Assembly (NCBI GenBank): GCA_902787145.1
Contig: CADAEZ010000009.1
Coordinates: 1-37,859 of the forward strand
Direction of reading: 5' to 3'
From: an uncultured Ruminococcus sp.
GTDB lineage: Bacteria > Bacillota > Clostridia > Oscillospirales > Acutalibacteraceae
Length of the DNA: 37,859 bases
Shown one piece after another: positions 1 to 7,413 of this stretch (within the stretch, counting starts at the first letter, position 1; each line of letters starts with the position of its first letter). The notes under the pieces were generated by a model. It saw only the letters and a list, made by a program, of their open reading frames with translations, had not been told where the DNA came from and searched no databases. The position numbers and the translations under genes were made by a program.

Positions 1-404
1 AAAAAGCATATTAATGCCCAAAGCATTTTTTTGAGTGTCATTATAAGGTCAAATCCGAGGGCCTTTATATACCTTCCGTTTTTAAAATAATAGAACAAAT
101 CCGAATACTGCGCGGGTTTTGAGTTCGCGATGTTATAAAAAACTCGGAAAAAACCGTTTTTTACCGGCATCAAAATCACCGCGGCGCTAATCGTCAGCAG
201 TGCCCCGAAGGTAACAATACCGACGGATAACAAGCTCACCTCGCCGTCGGGAGAAATGGAAGTGCCGATTGTCGCGAAAAGCGAGAAAACAAGGTAAACC
301 GAAAATATCATACCGAATACGGTGAATACCGCAGCGAGAGCCAATACCCATTTTCCGTTAAGTTTTTGTTTAGCCTGTAACCGGATTTTCTTTTCTGTTG
401 ACAT
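1..404 (-). CDS. DUF975-like integral membrane protein (3' end outside window)
   Basis: Starts at the ATG whose complement is at 402-404, with GGAG seven bases upstream inside the end of the previous gene. It runs off the left edge after 134 codons. Hydrophobic segments lie near residues 19-45 and 60-80, followed by a short amphipathic stretch and the start of a third segment. The order resembles the DUF975 (YciC-like) family of polytopic membrane proteins of unknown function: a short charged N terminus, two membrane spans, then a 'GFFRVFYNIA...' segment before a 'DLFYYF' motif. It begins three bases after the M20 peptidase stop, so it is probably the last gene of the yfhO-M20 operon. The family call rests on pattern memory and a partial sequence. 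Confidence 0.6.
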   Translation of the reverse strand, partial: MSTEKKIRLQAKQKLNGKWVLALAAVFTVFGMIFSVYLVFSLFATIGTSISPDGEVSLLSVGIVTFGALLTISAAVILMPVKNGFFRVFYNIANSKPAQYSDLFYYFKNGRYIKALGFDLIMTLKKMLWALICF

Positions 405-407
405 AGT

Positions 408-1667
408 TTACTCCATTGTGTACATCTCGTAAATCGCCTGTAAGCATATCTGAGCGTGCAGGAAGAAGTTCTCCTCGTCCATACTCTCGTCGGCCTTGTG
501 CATATTAACCGTATCTCCGGGGAATGCCGGGCCGAACGCCGCGCCTTTACCTCCAAGGGTGCGCGCGTATGTGCCTCCGCCCGTAGAGTAGAGCTTCGGC
601 GTTTCGCCTGTTATCTCACAATACGCCTTCGACAGCGTTTGTACAAGCTCGCTGTCCTTGGGCAGATACAGGGGAGTGGAGTGGTGAACAATCTCCATAA
701 CGAGATTATTATTCTCACAAAGAATTTTAATTATATTTAAAATCTCATCCGCGTCTTTGGTGACGGGATATCGGATGTCGAGTGTAAAGTAACACTCGTT
801 ACTGTTGATTCTGACCTTGCCGAGACAGCAGCTAAGCTCGCCCGAGGGCTCGTCGGATGTTTTTATTCCGAGTGAGCTGCCGTCGGTTTCTCGGCCGATA
901 TATGACTTTATAAAGCCGAATATTCCGCTGTAGTCGCCGGTCTTTTCTATCAGGCTTACGGCGGCGTTGTCACCCTTATGGGGCATACAGGCGTGAGCCG
1001 CTGTGCCGGATGATGTGAGCGTTTCGCCGTTTAAAAGCTTTGCTTCGGCGTAGTCGGGTACGGCGTTAAGCGCCGAGCCTGCCGAAAATGATTCTGTGCC
1101 TGCGGGTTTTTCGCCGCTCAGTTTAAGCTGCAATATACCCTTTTCGGCGTAGCATATGCCGTAGTCCGAATCAGGGGTAAAACTCATATCGGGCAGGAGC
1201 TCGCTCGAAAAATACGTTTCCATATCGGTCATTCCGATTTCCTCGTCGGTGCCGAACACAGCCCTGACGGTGTTTTTGCCCTCAATACCGGCGTCCTTAA
1301 GCGCCCTGAGACAGTATAGGTCTACTATCGAAGCGCCCTTGTCGTCGTCGATTCCTCTGCCGTACAGCCTGCCGTCCCCGCGGGTAAGCGTAAATGGCTC
1401 GACAGTCCAGTTGCTCCCGGCGGGTACAACGTCGAGGTGGGTCAGTACGGCGCAAAGCCTGCCGGAATTGCCTATCTGAGCGTGGCCTGCTTTATTCTTT
1501 ATATTTTTGGTCTCCAGACCGAAGTCCGAGGCTCTTTTCAGCATAAATTCAAGCGCTCTTTCGCACTCAGCCGGATTCTCGGCGGAAACGGATTTTATCT
1601 CCATAAGCTGTTTAAGGTCGGATAACAGCTCGTCCTTATATTTTAGTATTGTTTTGCCGAAATTCAT
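408..1667 (-). CDS. M20 family dipeptidase (PepV/Sapep type)
   Basis: A 419-residue zinc-dependent exopeptidase, probably a cytoplasmic dipeptidase. The metal-site motifs are in order: THLDVVPAG (H77, D79), GRGIDDDKG (bridging D108), TDEEIG (catalytic E142, ligand E143), and a C-terminal NMHKADE carrying the last His ligand. The inserted lid domain lies between about residues 185 and 310, as in PepV/Sapep. The reading frame is open upstream to 1841, but that part overlaps the yfhO end. The start at 1667 is preferred because it has GGAG upstream and forms a 4-bp ATGA overlap with the yfhO stop, a sign of translational coupling. The DUF975-like gene follows three bases after its stop. The link to the YfhO protein is unexplained; peptide salvage is the family role. 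Confidence 0.9.
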   Translation of the reverse strand: MNFGKTILKYKDELLSDLKQLMEIKSVSAENPAECERALEFMLKRASDFGLETKNIKNKAGHAQIGNSGRLCAVLTHLDVVPAGSNWTVEPFTLTRGDGRLYGRGIDDDKGASIVDLYCLRALKDAGIEGKNTVRAVFGTDEEIGMTDMETYFSSELLPDMSFTPDSDYGICYAEKGILQLKLSGEKPAGTESFSAGSALNAVPDYAEAKLLNGETLTSSGTAAHACMPHKGDNAAVSLIEKTGDYSGIFGFIKSYIGRETDGSSLGIKTSDEPSGELSCCLGKVRINSNECYFTLDIRYPVTKDADEILNIIKILCENNNLVMEIVHHSTPLYLPKDSELVQTLSKAYCEITGETPKLYSTGGGTYARTLGGKGAAFGPAFPGDTVNMHKADESMDEENFFLHAQICLQAIYEMYTME

Positions 1668-4090
1668 CTTCTCCGCTTCTTTCTTCCGAAAATCATAAGA
1701 AGTGCCGCGTACATAAAAAATATTATACCACAGGCGGATGTGATTATAATTCCTATATCGAAACCGTAAATATTGTATTTGAACACGATTTTGGATTTTG
1801 TATTGCCCGGCACCCTGACCGCCATAAAGCCAAAGTCGCATTTTACTATATCGGTCTTTTTGCCGTTGACGTACGCGCTCCAGCCCTCGTCATAAGGAAC
1901 CGAGAAGAACAAAAGGTTGTCCTTGCCCTTGTTGTCGAGCTCGGCCTCAAAGCCGTTTTTGGTGAACTCAAACTTCTGACAGGCGGATTTTTTGCGCGCC
2001 TCGCAGTGCTTGAAGTATTCTTCTCTGCCGTAGGTGAACTCGTTGATTTTGGTGTCGAAGTTGTCGTAGTCGCCTGTGAGGGTATCGACGTCTTTCTCGG
2101 TGTATCCGGTGATGTCGGAGTAGAGCAGCAGGTTCCTGCGCGATAATACCATAGCCTGCAACAGAGCCTCGGAGCGGTACATAAAGTCCACGTCGTTGTA
2201 TTCCTTTACGCTGATGAACTTGTCGAACATATAGCCCATCGGGACGTAGTGCTCGTTTTCGTAGATATCGAAGGCGGAAGTAGACTTTATCCGCTTCCAG
2301 CCGGGCATAGAGGGTTTGTCGTTTTTCTCAAAATCGCTGTGTATCCTCGCGAAAAGATACCGGCAGCTCAGAAAGCTGCGAAGTCCGTAGTACAGCGTTT
2401 CAAGCTCGCTGGAGGTGTCGCGGGTGACGTCGATTGTCTTTTTGTAGAAATTCATTATCGAGGGCGACACTACGCTGTGAAAGGCAGTGATAGACGGAAT
2501 CTGCCAGTGCATAGCGGTGTTGTCGGGTACGTCGTAAAAATCGCTGCGCACGTTCTTTATATTGTCGAGGCCTTCGATAGCCTCTTTATTGTTGATGATA
2601 TTTTCCCTTATAAATGGTGTGTCCTCCGCGTCGAGCGAGTTGCCCGTCTGGACGATGTAGGTCGAGGACAACAGCGTGATTACGCATATTCCGCATATCG
2701 CGGCCAGAGCCAGCCTTTTGGTGCCGGTACGGTAGCGCTTTACTATCAGCGCGAACATCAGCAGCGATACCATAGCAATGCCTACATATACCCAGTAGCG
2801 CGCGATATACTCCATTACGCCGACGTCAACGCGTTCGAGGTTGTCGTTGTCGTCATATACCGAGTTGGGCATAACGCCTGTTATCACCGCGATTCCGGCG
2901 GTTACAGCTGTGCTCCACAGGAAGGCGCGGTTCCAGTCAATTCTTTTGTCCTCAAGCGACCTGACCGTCGCAAGAGCCAGTATAAGCACCGGCATATAGA
3001 ACCATCTGGCGTAGTAAATGCTGGAGTTCAGCAGCTGGAACATCGAGTTTAAAACAGGCACAAAGGCCATTATGATTGAAATAACTATCAGCTTTTTAAT
3101 CCAGTCGCGCTTTTTTAGCTGCAAATATCCGATTACACCCGTCATACCCGCGAGCGGCAGCCATCCGCTGACAGACGCCCAGTTTGCCTCCACACCGGGA
3201 GCAAAGTTCGGCTGAGCCGGCATTTCGGGAGGAAAGAAGAAGCTCAGCGCGATATACCAGTACCTCTGCGGATGCTCGTGAACTATTGAGTTGTAGCCGT
3301 CGGGCAGGGACTCCAGCCTCGGATTGCCGGCAATCGAGAGTATGGTCGGCAGTATCACAAAGGCGGTGGCGCATACGCCGAGGATGATCTCGAAGAAAAA
3401 CAGCAGGGTCTTTGACACGGTTAGGCGGTACCTGCCCGTAAACACCAGCAGCAGCCAGTATATTGCCGTGAAAACTGCCATTCCGGCGAAGAAGTAGTAG
3501 TTTACAATACAGCAGAAAAATACTACAGGAGCCAGCGCGCCCTTTTTATTGTCATACATAAACCTGTCCACTGCCCATAACAGCAGCGGAAAAGCTATCA
3601 TCGGCTCGTGAAAGTGGAAGAAGAAAATGTTGTAAATCGAAAATCCCGAAAAAGCGTACATCAGTCCGCCGGCTACGGCAAACAGCCGGTTGCGAACATA
3701 TCTTTTGATGTAGATATAGGACGTGAACGCCGCAAAGGCGAACTTGAGCATAAACAGCGGTCCCATCATAAACGGTACCCATTCGCCGGGGAAGGGTATG
3801 GTAGCCCAGAAAAAAGGACTTCCGATAAGATAGAAGGAGTAGGAGCTTACCGTCGCCGAGCCCAGGTCGGTGGTATGGCTCCAGCCGAGCAGTCCGTCGC
3901 GCACGTGGTCGTGAACCATCTGATAAAACGGGATCTCCTGGACGTTGAAATCGCCGTAATACATAAAAACGCCTTCGTTCTCGATAATCACAGGCAAAAA
4001 CAGCGCCAGTGACAGTATCAGAGCCAGTCCGAAGGTTAGTATTCCGCAGTGTTTATAAATATTATTTCCAAGTCTTTTGCCAATCATCAT
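1664..4090 (-). CDS. YfhO family polytopic membrane protein
   Basis: An 808-residue protein with about a dozen hydrophobic segments in its first 480 residues, a long soluble domain (about 490-765), and a final membrane span before a basic tail ending in RKKRRR. The N-terminal 'MYYGDFNVQEIPFY' region, the aromatic-rich transmembrane part and the extracytoplasmic C-terminal part match the YfhO family. This is a GT-C-fold-like group linked in Gram-positive bacteria to glycosylation of cell-wall polymers such as lipoteichoic acid. Two consecutive ATGs (4090 and 4087) are possible; the GTGAG motif is better spaced for 4087. A good promoter lies upstream. It is the first gene of a three-gene minus-strand operon. 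The substrate cannot be read from sequence. Confidence 0.85.
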   Translation of the reverse strand: MMIGKRLGNNIYKHCGILTFGLALILSLALFLPVIIENEGVFMYYGDFNVQEIPFYQMVHDHVRDGLLGWSHTTDLGSATVSSYSFYLIGSPFFWATIPFPGEWVPFMMGPLFMLKFAFAAFTSYIYIKRYVRNRLFAVAGGLMYAFSGFSIYNIFFFHFHEPMIAFPLLLWAVDRFMYDNKKGALAPVVFFCCIVNYYFFAGMAVFTAIYWLLLVFTGRYRLTVSKTLLFFFEIILGVCATAFVILPTILSIAGNPRLESLPDGYNSIVHEHPQRYWYIALSFFFPPEMPAQPNFAPGVEANWASVSGWLPLAGMTGVIGYLQLKKRDWIKKLIVISIIMAFVPVLNSMFQLLNSSIYYARWFYMPVLILALATVRSLEDKRIDWNRAFLWSTAVTAGIAVITGVMPNSVYDDNDNLERVDVGVMEYIARYWVYVGIAMVSLLMFALIVKRYRTGTKRLALAAICGICVITLLSSTYIVQTGNSLDAEDTPFIRENIINNKEAIEGLDNIKNVRSDFYDVPDNTAMHWQIPSITAFHSVVSPSIMNFYKKTIDVTRDTSSELETLYYGLRSFLSCRYLFARIHSDFEKNDKPSMPGWKRIKSTSAFDIYENEHYVPMGYMFDKFISVKEYNDVDFMYRSEALLQAMVLSRRNLLLYSDITGYTEKDVDTLTGDYDNFDTKINEFTYGREEYFKHCEARKKSACQKFEFTKNGFEAELDNKGKDNLLFFSVPYDEGWSAYVNGKKTDIVKCDFGFMAVRVPGNTKSKIVFKYNIYGFDIGIIITSACGIIFFMYAALLMIFGRKKRRR

Positions 4091-4127
4091 TTTCTCACTT
4101 TACATTATTTGAAAATTATATTACAAT

Positions 4128-4156
4128 ATTATAGCATACTCGGCGGATAGTGGCAA
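4128..4156 (-). promoter_or_regulatory. Promoter of the yfhO operon
   Basis: On the minus strand, TTGCCA (4151-4156) and TATAAT (4128-4133) are separated by 17 bp, with a TG dinucleotide one base before the -10. The leader to the ATG is about 35 nt. Confidence 0.75.
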
Positions 4157-4197
4157 GGTTTTTATTAATTCATAATGCGGAAATGAATTATAGAAAA

Positions 4198-4368
4198 CGT
4201 CATCCTGAGCGGTCGCGCAGCGAATTTCGCGACAGCGAAATAGTCGAAGGACCCCACAATGACAGATGACGGTCGTTTAGCGCGTTGCCTTGCCGCTATA
4301 TAGAGGAAGGAGGTTCCTCGACTAAACCGCTATGCGGTTTTGCCCTTTGGGCACCGCTCGGAATGACG
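4198..4368. repeat. Family A intergenic inverted-repeat element, copy 1 (171 bp)
   Basis: Its ends are imperfect inverted repeats (CGTCATCCTGAGCGG on the left, CCGCTCGGAATGACG on the right). The inside has shorter palindromes, including one around ACCGC/GCGGT. The same element occurs inverted at 32395-32565 with exactly the same length, and shortened at 22499-22630. With the yfhO promoter it accounts for the gap 4091-4437. It contains no ORF and no transposase, and could be a MITE-like or REP-like repeat. Confidence 0.8.
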
Positions 4369-4437
4369 ACTGTTATTGTATCATTCGCTTTAGTATGTGA
4401 CATTGACGGCTAAATAAATAAAGGAAAGGACTTTATT

Positions 4438-5022
4438 ATGCAACAATCTCATTTTTTCGCAATGCTCTCGCGTATGAAATACATAACCCGGTGGGGTTTG
4501 ATGAATAATACATCATATGAAAACATCAGCGAGCACAGCCTCCAGGTCGCGGAGCTCGCGCATTTGCTCGTACTTTTGCACAACCGAAGAACCGGCGACA
4601 ACCTTAACGCCGAGAGGGCGGCGGTGCTGGGAATCTATCACGACGCCACCGAGATTATCACAGGCGATATGCCTACTCCCGTAAAGTACTATAACCCGGA
4701 GATTATCTCTTCGTATAAAAAGGTCGAAAAGCTCGCCGGCGAGAGGCTGGTGTCTATGCTGCCGGAGGAGCTGACGGAGGAATACCGCGATATAATTCTT
4801 ATGGAGAATAAAAAAGACGAGGAGCTGAAGATTTTCGTCAAAGCGGCGGACAAGCTCTCGGCTCTGATAAAATGTACAGAGGAGCTCAGGATGGGCAACG
4901 ACGACTTTAAAAAGGCAAAAAATTCCATTGAAAATGCGATAAAAGAATTAAAACTGCCCGAAGCCGACGAATTCCTCAGAAAGTTTATGCCCTCGTTCAG
5001 CCTTACGATTGATGAATTCTAA
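4438..5022 (+). CDS. yfbR: 5'-deoxynucleotidase YfbR (HD domain)
   Basis: A 194-residue HD-domain phosphohydrolase that removes the 5' phosphate from deoxyribonucleoside monophosphates and so helps balance dNTP pools. The sequence closely follows E. coli YfbR from the N terminus (QSHFFA, then RW at 18-19). The metal ligands are visible: H33 in SEHS, H68-D69 in YHDA, and D138 in KAADK. The GDMPTPVKY loop and the IPSF-like C-terminal PSFSLTIDE are also present. The start follows AAGGAAAGGA at good spacing. It stands alone between a repeat element and the promoter of the LCP gene. Its product feeds the same nucleotide pathways as thyX, tmk and hpt further along. Confidence 0.93.
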   Translation: MQQSHFFAMLSRMKYITRWGLMNNTSYENISEHSLQVAELAHLLVLLHNRRTGDNLNAERAAVLGIYHDATEIITGDMPTPVKYYNPEIISSYKKVEKLAGERLVSMLPEELTEEYRDIILMENKKDEELKIFVKAADKLSALIKCTEELRMGNDDFKKAKNSIENAIKELKLPEADEFLRKFMPSFSLTIDEF

Positions 5023-5122
5023 AATATTGGCCAAAAAACACCGTTGCTTTGGGAACATTATTGCCACAAATTATGACAATAAGGTTATATTCTTTTAAAG
5101 AATAATAAATCCCATCTTCCTG

Positions 5123-5131
5123 TGTTATACT
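5123..5131 (+). promoter_or_regulatory. Extended -10 promoter of the LCP gene
   Basis: TGTTATACT at 5123-5131 is an extended -10 (TG, one base, then TATACT) without a clear -35 hexamer. It lies about 55 bp before the start codon. Confidence 0.5.
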
Positions 5132-5184
5132 ATCATAAATTAAAATGTCGAATTATGACGTAAATTCACAAAAGGGGATATAAT

Positions 5185-6300
5185 ATGGCTCGTTCAAGAA
5201 TCAATCCCGACAACCGCGACCGGTATGTTGACATCAGCTCAGGCGCGCAGGTTGTCAATGTTTATAAGAAAAAGGGTAGAGCCCGCCGTGTGATAGCGAT
5301 TGTACTCGCTGTACTTTGTATGATTTCGGGCGGCGGACTTATATATTACTATAACGCTCTCGACTCGCTGGAGTTCGTCTCGGACGAAACCGCTCCTACT
5401 CAGCCGACTACCGCCAAGGCTACCGCTGCCGGCGACGAGGAGCCGGGCGACTTTAATACGGCTGTCAACAACACCGATTTGCTGTCGGACTCAAAAATCC
5501 TTAACGTAATGCTTTTCGGCGAGGATAACCACTCCAAGGGCAGCTCGGGACGTTCGGACTCTATGATTATGGCGTCTATCGACAACCGTTCCAAGTCGAT
5601 CAAGCTGACTTCCTTCCAGCGTGACACATACGTGCTCATTCCGGGACACGGCTACGGCAAGATCAACTCGTCCTACTCACTGGGCGGAGCGGCGCTGTCT
5701 ATCCGCACTATCGAGGCTAACTTCGGTATCAAGATTGACCGTTACGCGGTTGTTGACTTTACAAGCTTCAAGAAGATCATCGACGTTCTCGGCGGACTCG
5801 AAATCGAACTCGACGCCGACGAGGTCGCTTATATCAACTGGCAGATGTATATTAACCATCAGACAAAGACCGCTCACCTCCTTGACGAAAAGGACGGAGT
5901 GATCAAGCTTACAGGTCAGCAGGCTCTGTGGTACGCTCGTGACAGAGGTTACGAAGGCGTACAGGGCGGTGACGACTGGGATCGTACCTCGCGCCAGAGA
6001 AAGCTGCTCGAGACAGTATTCGACAGCGTCAGAAGCGCGTCGCTGCCGCAGCTTATCCAGATGGTATCCGACGTCGGTCCTCTCGTAAAGACCAACCTCA
6101 AAAAGGACGAGATTACCGGACTTGTTACCCACGCTACCTCGTATATGAAGTACAAGGTTAAGCAGTATACAATTCCGCAGGAGGGCTTGTGGTCATACTA
6201 TGATGATCCGGTTGCCGGTTCCTGTATCCAGATTAACGATATGGAGCTCTGCCGAAAGAAATTCGCAAAGTTCATCTTCGGTGATTTGGTAAAAACGTAA
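5185..6300 (+). CDS. LytR-CpsA-Psr (LCP) family cell-wall polymer ligase
   Basis: A 371-residue type II membrane protein. It has a basic cytoplasmic N terminus, one transmembrane helix (about 34-56), a Thr/Ala-rich linker (about 70-95), and an LCP domain from about residue 104 to 300. LCP hallmarks are SDSMIMASID, FQRDTYVLIPG with the conserved Arg-Asp, KINSSYSLGG, and the late YARDR plus RTSRQRKL stretch. LCP enzymes move anionic polymers or capsule from undecaprenyl-phosphate carriers to peptidoglycan outside the membrane. AAAAGGGGAT precedes the ATG. The gene is monocistronic, with an extended -10 promoter in front and terminators behind. It is shorter than B. subtilis TagTUV-plus-tail forms and has no extra C-terminal domain. 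Confidence 0.93.
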   Translation: MARSRINPDNRDRYVDISSGAQVVNVYKKKGRARRVIAIVLAVLCMISGGGLIYYYNALDSLEFVSDETAPTQPTTAKATAAGDEEPGDFNTAVNNTDLLSDSKILNVMLFGEDNHSKGSSGRSDSMIMASIDNRSKSIKLTSFQRDTYVLIPGHGYGKINSSYSLGGAALSIRTIEANFGIKIDRYAVVDFTSFKKIIDVLGGLEIELDADEVAYINWQMYINHQTKTAHLLDEKDGVIKLTGQQALWYARDRGYEGVQGGDDWDRTSRQRKLLETVFDSVRSASLPQLIQMVSDVGPLVKTNLKKDEITGLVTHATSYMKYKVKQYTIPQEGLWSYYDDPVAGSCIQINDMELCRKKFAKFIFGDLVKT

Positions 6301-6304
6301 TGTT

Positions 6305-6332
6305 AAAGGTGTCGCTGAGCGGCACCTTTTTT
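6305..6332 (+). terminator. Rho-independent terminator after the LCP gene
   Basis: Stem AAAGGTGTCGC / GCGGCACCTTT (one G-T pair) with loop TGA, followed by T residues; it begins four bases after the stop codon. Confidence 0.88.
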
Positions 6333-6363
6333 ATTGTATTCAGTTTATTATCGGCAGACGACA

Positions 6364-6385
6364 GGCGGTTGCCGCCGTTTTTTTT
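6364..6385 (+). terminator. Second hairpin with T run
   Basis: GGCGG-TTG-CCGCC followed by GTTTTTTTT. A further AATTGCGT/ACGCAATT hairpin lies at 6401-6422, just before the Shine-Dalgarno region of the DUF6291 gene. Confidence 0.6.
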
Positions 6386-6464
6386 ATAAATATTACAAAG
6401 AATTGCGTTGTTTTACGCAATTTCCTCCGTTTTTTTGCTTATAAATAAAAGGAGGTTTTAATTT

Positions 6465-6740
6465 ATGAAAAAACCAAAGGCGTTCTATTGTTATCTGGAT
6501 GATAAAAAAACAATCAATATGTTGTCTGACGAACAGGCCGGAAAACTCTGGAAATCGCTGTATGATTTCAGCGACGAGGGTATTGTAACCGACTATGACG
6601 ATGATTTGTCGCTAAAGCTATTGTTCAGTATGATGACTTCCCAAATCGAGCGTGACTTTCAAAAGTATAATTTATTATGTGAAAACGGAAAAAAGGGAGG
6701 AGCTCCCGAAGGAAACCAAAACGCTAAAAAGGATGATTAA
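6465..6740 (+). CDS. DUF6291 domain protein, short form
   Basis: A 91-residue protein starting after an excellent AAAGGAGG site. The MKKPKAFYCYLDD start, the 'LSDEQAGKLWKSLYDFSDEG' core and the KKGGAPEGNQNAKK tail fit DUF6291. These small proteins are found in clostridial phages and mobile regions beside replication functions; their activity is unknown. Homologues usually continue past the GNQNA segment into a Lys/Gln/Asn/Thr-rich tail, whereas this one stops at KKDD, just before a terminator. Sequence able to encode such a tail lies 60 bp downstream (6800-6955) but is out of frame and interrupted. It is probably a domesticated or decaying mobile-element gene. The family call is from pattern recognition. 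Confidence 0.72.
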   Translation: MKKPKAFYCYLDDKKTINMLSDEQAGKLWKSLYDFSDEGIVTDYDDDLSLKLLFSMMTSQIERDFQKYNLLCENGKKGGAPEGNQNAKKDD

Positions 6741-6747
6741 GTACATA

Positions 6748-6769
6748 GGACGGTTTTTGCCGTCCTTTT
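6748..6769 (+). terminator. Terminator after the DUF6291 gene
   Basis: Stem GGACGG / CCGTCC, loop of six mostly T, followed by TTTT; it begins eight bases after the stop codon. Confidence 0.8.
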
Positions 6770-6800
6770 GTATTCTGAAAAGGTTACAAAAAATTGCGTA

Positions 6801-6850
6801 AAAAAACAACCAAAAACAACCTAAAACAACCTAAAACAACCAAAAACAAC
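6801..6850. repeat. Five tandem 10-bp repeats, C[A/T]AAAACAAC
   Basis: Five back-to-back decamers at 6801-6850, followed by a purine-rich stretch to about 6925. Because 30 bp is three repeats, one frame reads K-N-N-L-K-Q-P-K-T-T-like peptides, the kind found at the C-terminal tails of DUF6291 homologues. No start codon and several stops, so it is not a gene now. Confidence 0.75.
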
Positions 6851-6984
6851 AAATGAGAAGGAGAAAGAAAAAGAAAATACGAAAGAAACGAGACGAAGAA
6901 TAAGAAAGAAAAAAAGACGCTTGCGCTTTCCGCAACGTTTCCACAGGGTTTCAACATTATATTGTTGAAAGATGTATTTTTTTG

Positions 6985-7012
6985 TTGACAAGGGATTATG
7001 TTTTGTTATAAT
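6985..7012 (+). promoter_or_regulatory. Near-perfect sigma-A promoter of the two-helix protein
   Basis: TTGACA (6985-6990) and TATAAT (7007-7012) with 16 bp between, plus TG one base before the -10. The start codon at 7034 is 21 bp beyond it, so the leader is very short. The open frame upstream to 6998 would run through the -10 and is rejected as the start. Confidence 0.88.
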
Positions 7013-7033
7013 GTGTTTATACGGAGGGGTTCT

Positions 7034-7291
7034 ATGAATACTTTACTCAGCTTGTTATTCTTTTTACTGTTCAGGGTCAGCTCGTGGTTATGTTCGGTGC
7101 CTATGTGGGCTACGCTTATAGCTCATTTTGTGTTTGGACTGCCGATATACTGGTTTTGGCTTACGCTTGCGGTATGGCTTTTGGTCGGAGTGTTCCGGTT
7201 TTGTCTGATAAGCTTCGCGCGCTGGGGCGGCAGCTCGCCCGACATCAACGCCGACAAGCCGAACAAGAATCCGTACTCTAAAAGAAATTGA
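7034..7291 (+). CDS. Small two-helix membrane protein, function unknown
   Basis: An 85-residue protein whose ATG follows GGAGGGG. Hydrophobic segments cover about residues 3-22 and 30-60, with a short hydrophilic tail (SSPDINADKPNKNPYSKRN). No family was recognised. The strong promoter and ribosome site argue that it is really expressed. Its stop codon, TGA at 7289-7291, lies in the AATTGATAATT end of a family B repeat, so the last residues may be repeat-derived. It converges with the GH13 gene across that repeat. Confidence 0.7.
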   Translation: MNTLLSLLFFLLFRVSSWLCSVPMWATLIAHFVFGLPIYWFWLTLAVWLLVGVFRFCLISFARWGGSSPDINADKPNKNPYSKRN

Positions 7292-7413
7292 TAATTTAAT
7301 TGATAATTGAGAATGAACGACGGGCAGATAGGTTCGAAAATGAACTTATCTGCCCGAATTAGTTTATATTGCTTCTCTTTAGCGATTGATACGTTTCCGA
7401 CAATTCTCAATCG
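7286..7413. repeat. Family B hairpin repeat, copy 1
   Basis: Ends are AATTGATAATT...TTGAGAAT and CAATTCTCAATCG, inverted relative to each other. Inside is a 15-bp stem (7321-7335 with 7342-7356: CGGGCAGATAGGTTC and its complement with one G-T pair). It exactly fills the gap between two convergent genes and supplies the stop codons of both. The stem could serve as a transcription stop for both genes, though no long T run follows. The same stem sequence recurs in copy 2. Confidence 0.8.

Noticed and set aside
6801..6850. Tandem decamers as a possible CRISPR array
   Set aside because: Repeats are 10 bp with no spacers and no cas genes; they are a simple tandem array.
6998..7033. Upstream start for the two-helix membrane protein
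   Set aside because: The extension would be translated from the promoter -10 itself; the ATG at 7034 with GGAGGGG is clearly better.
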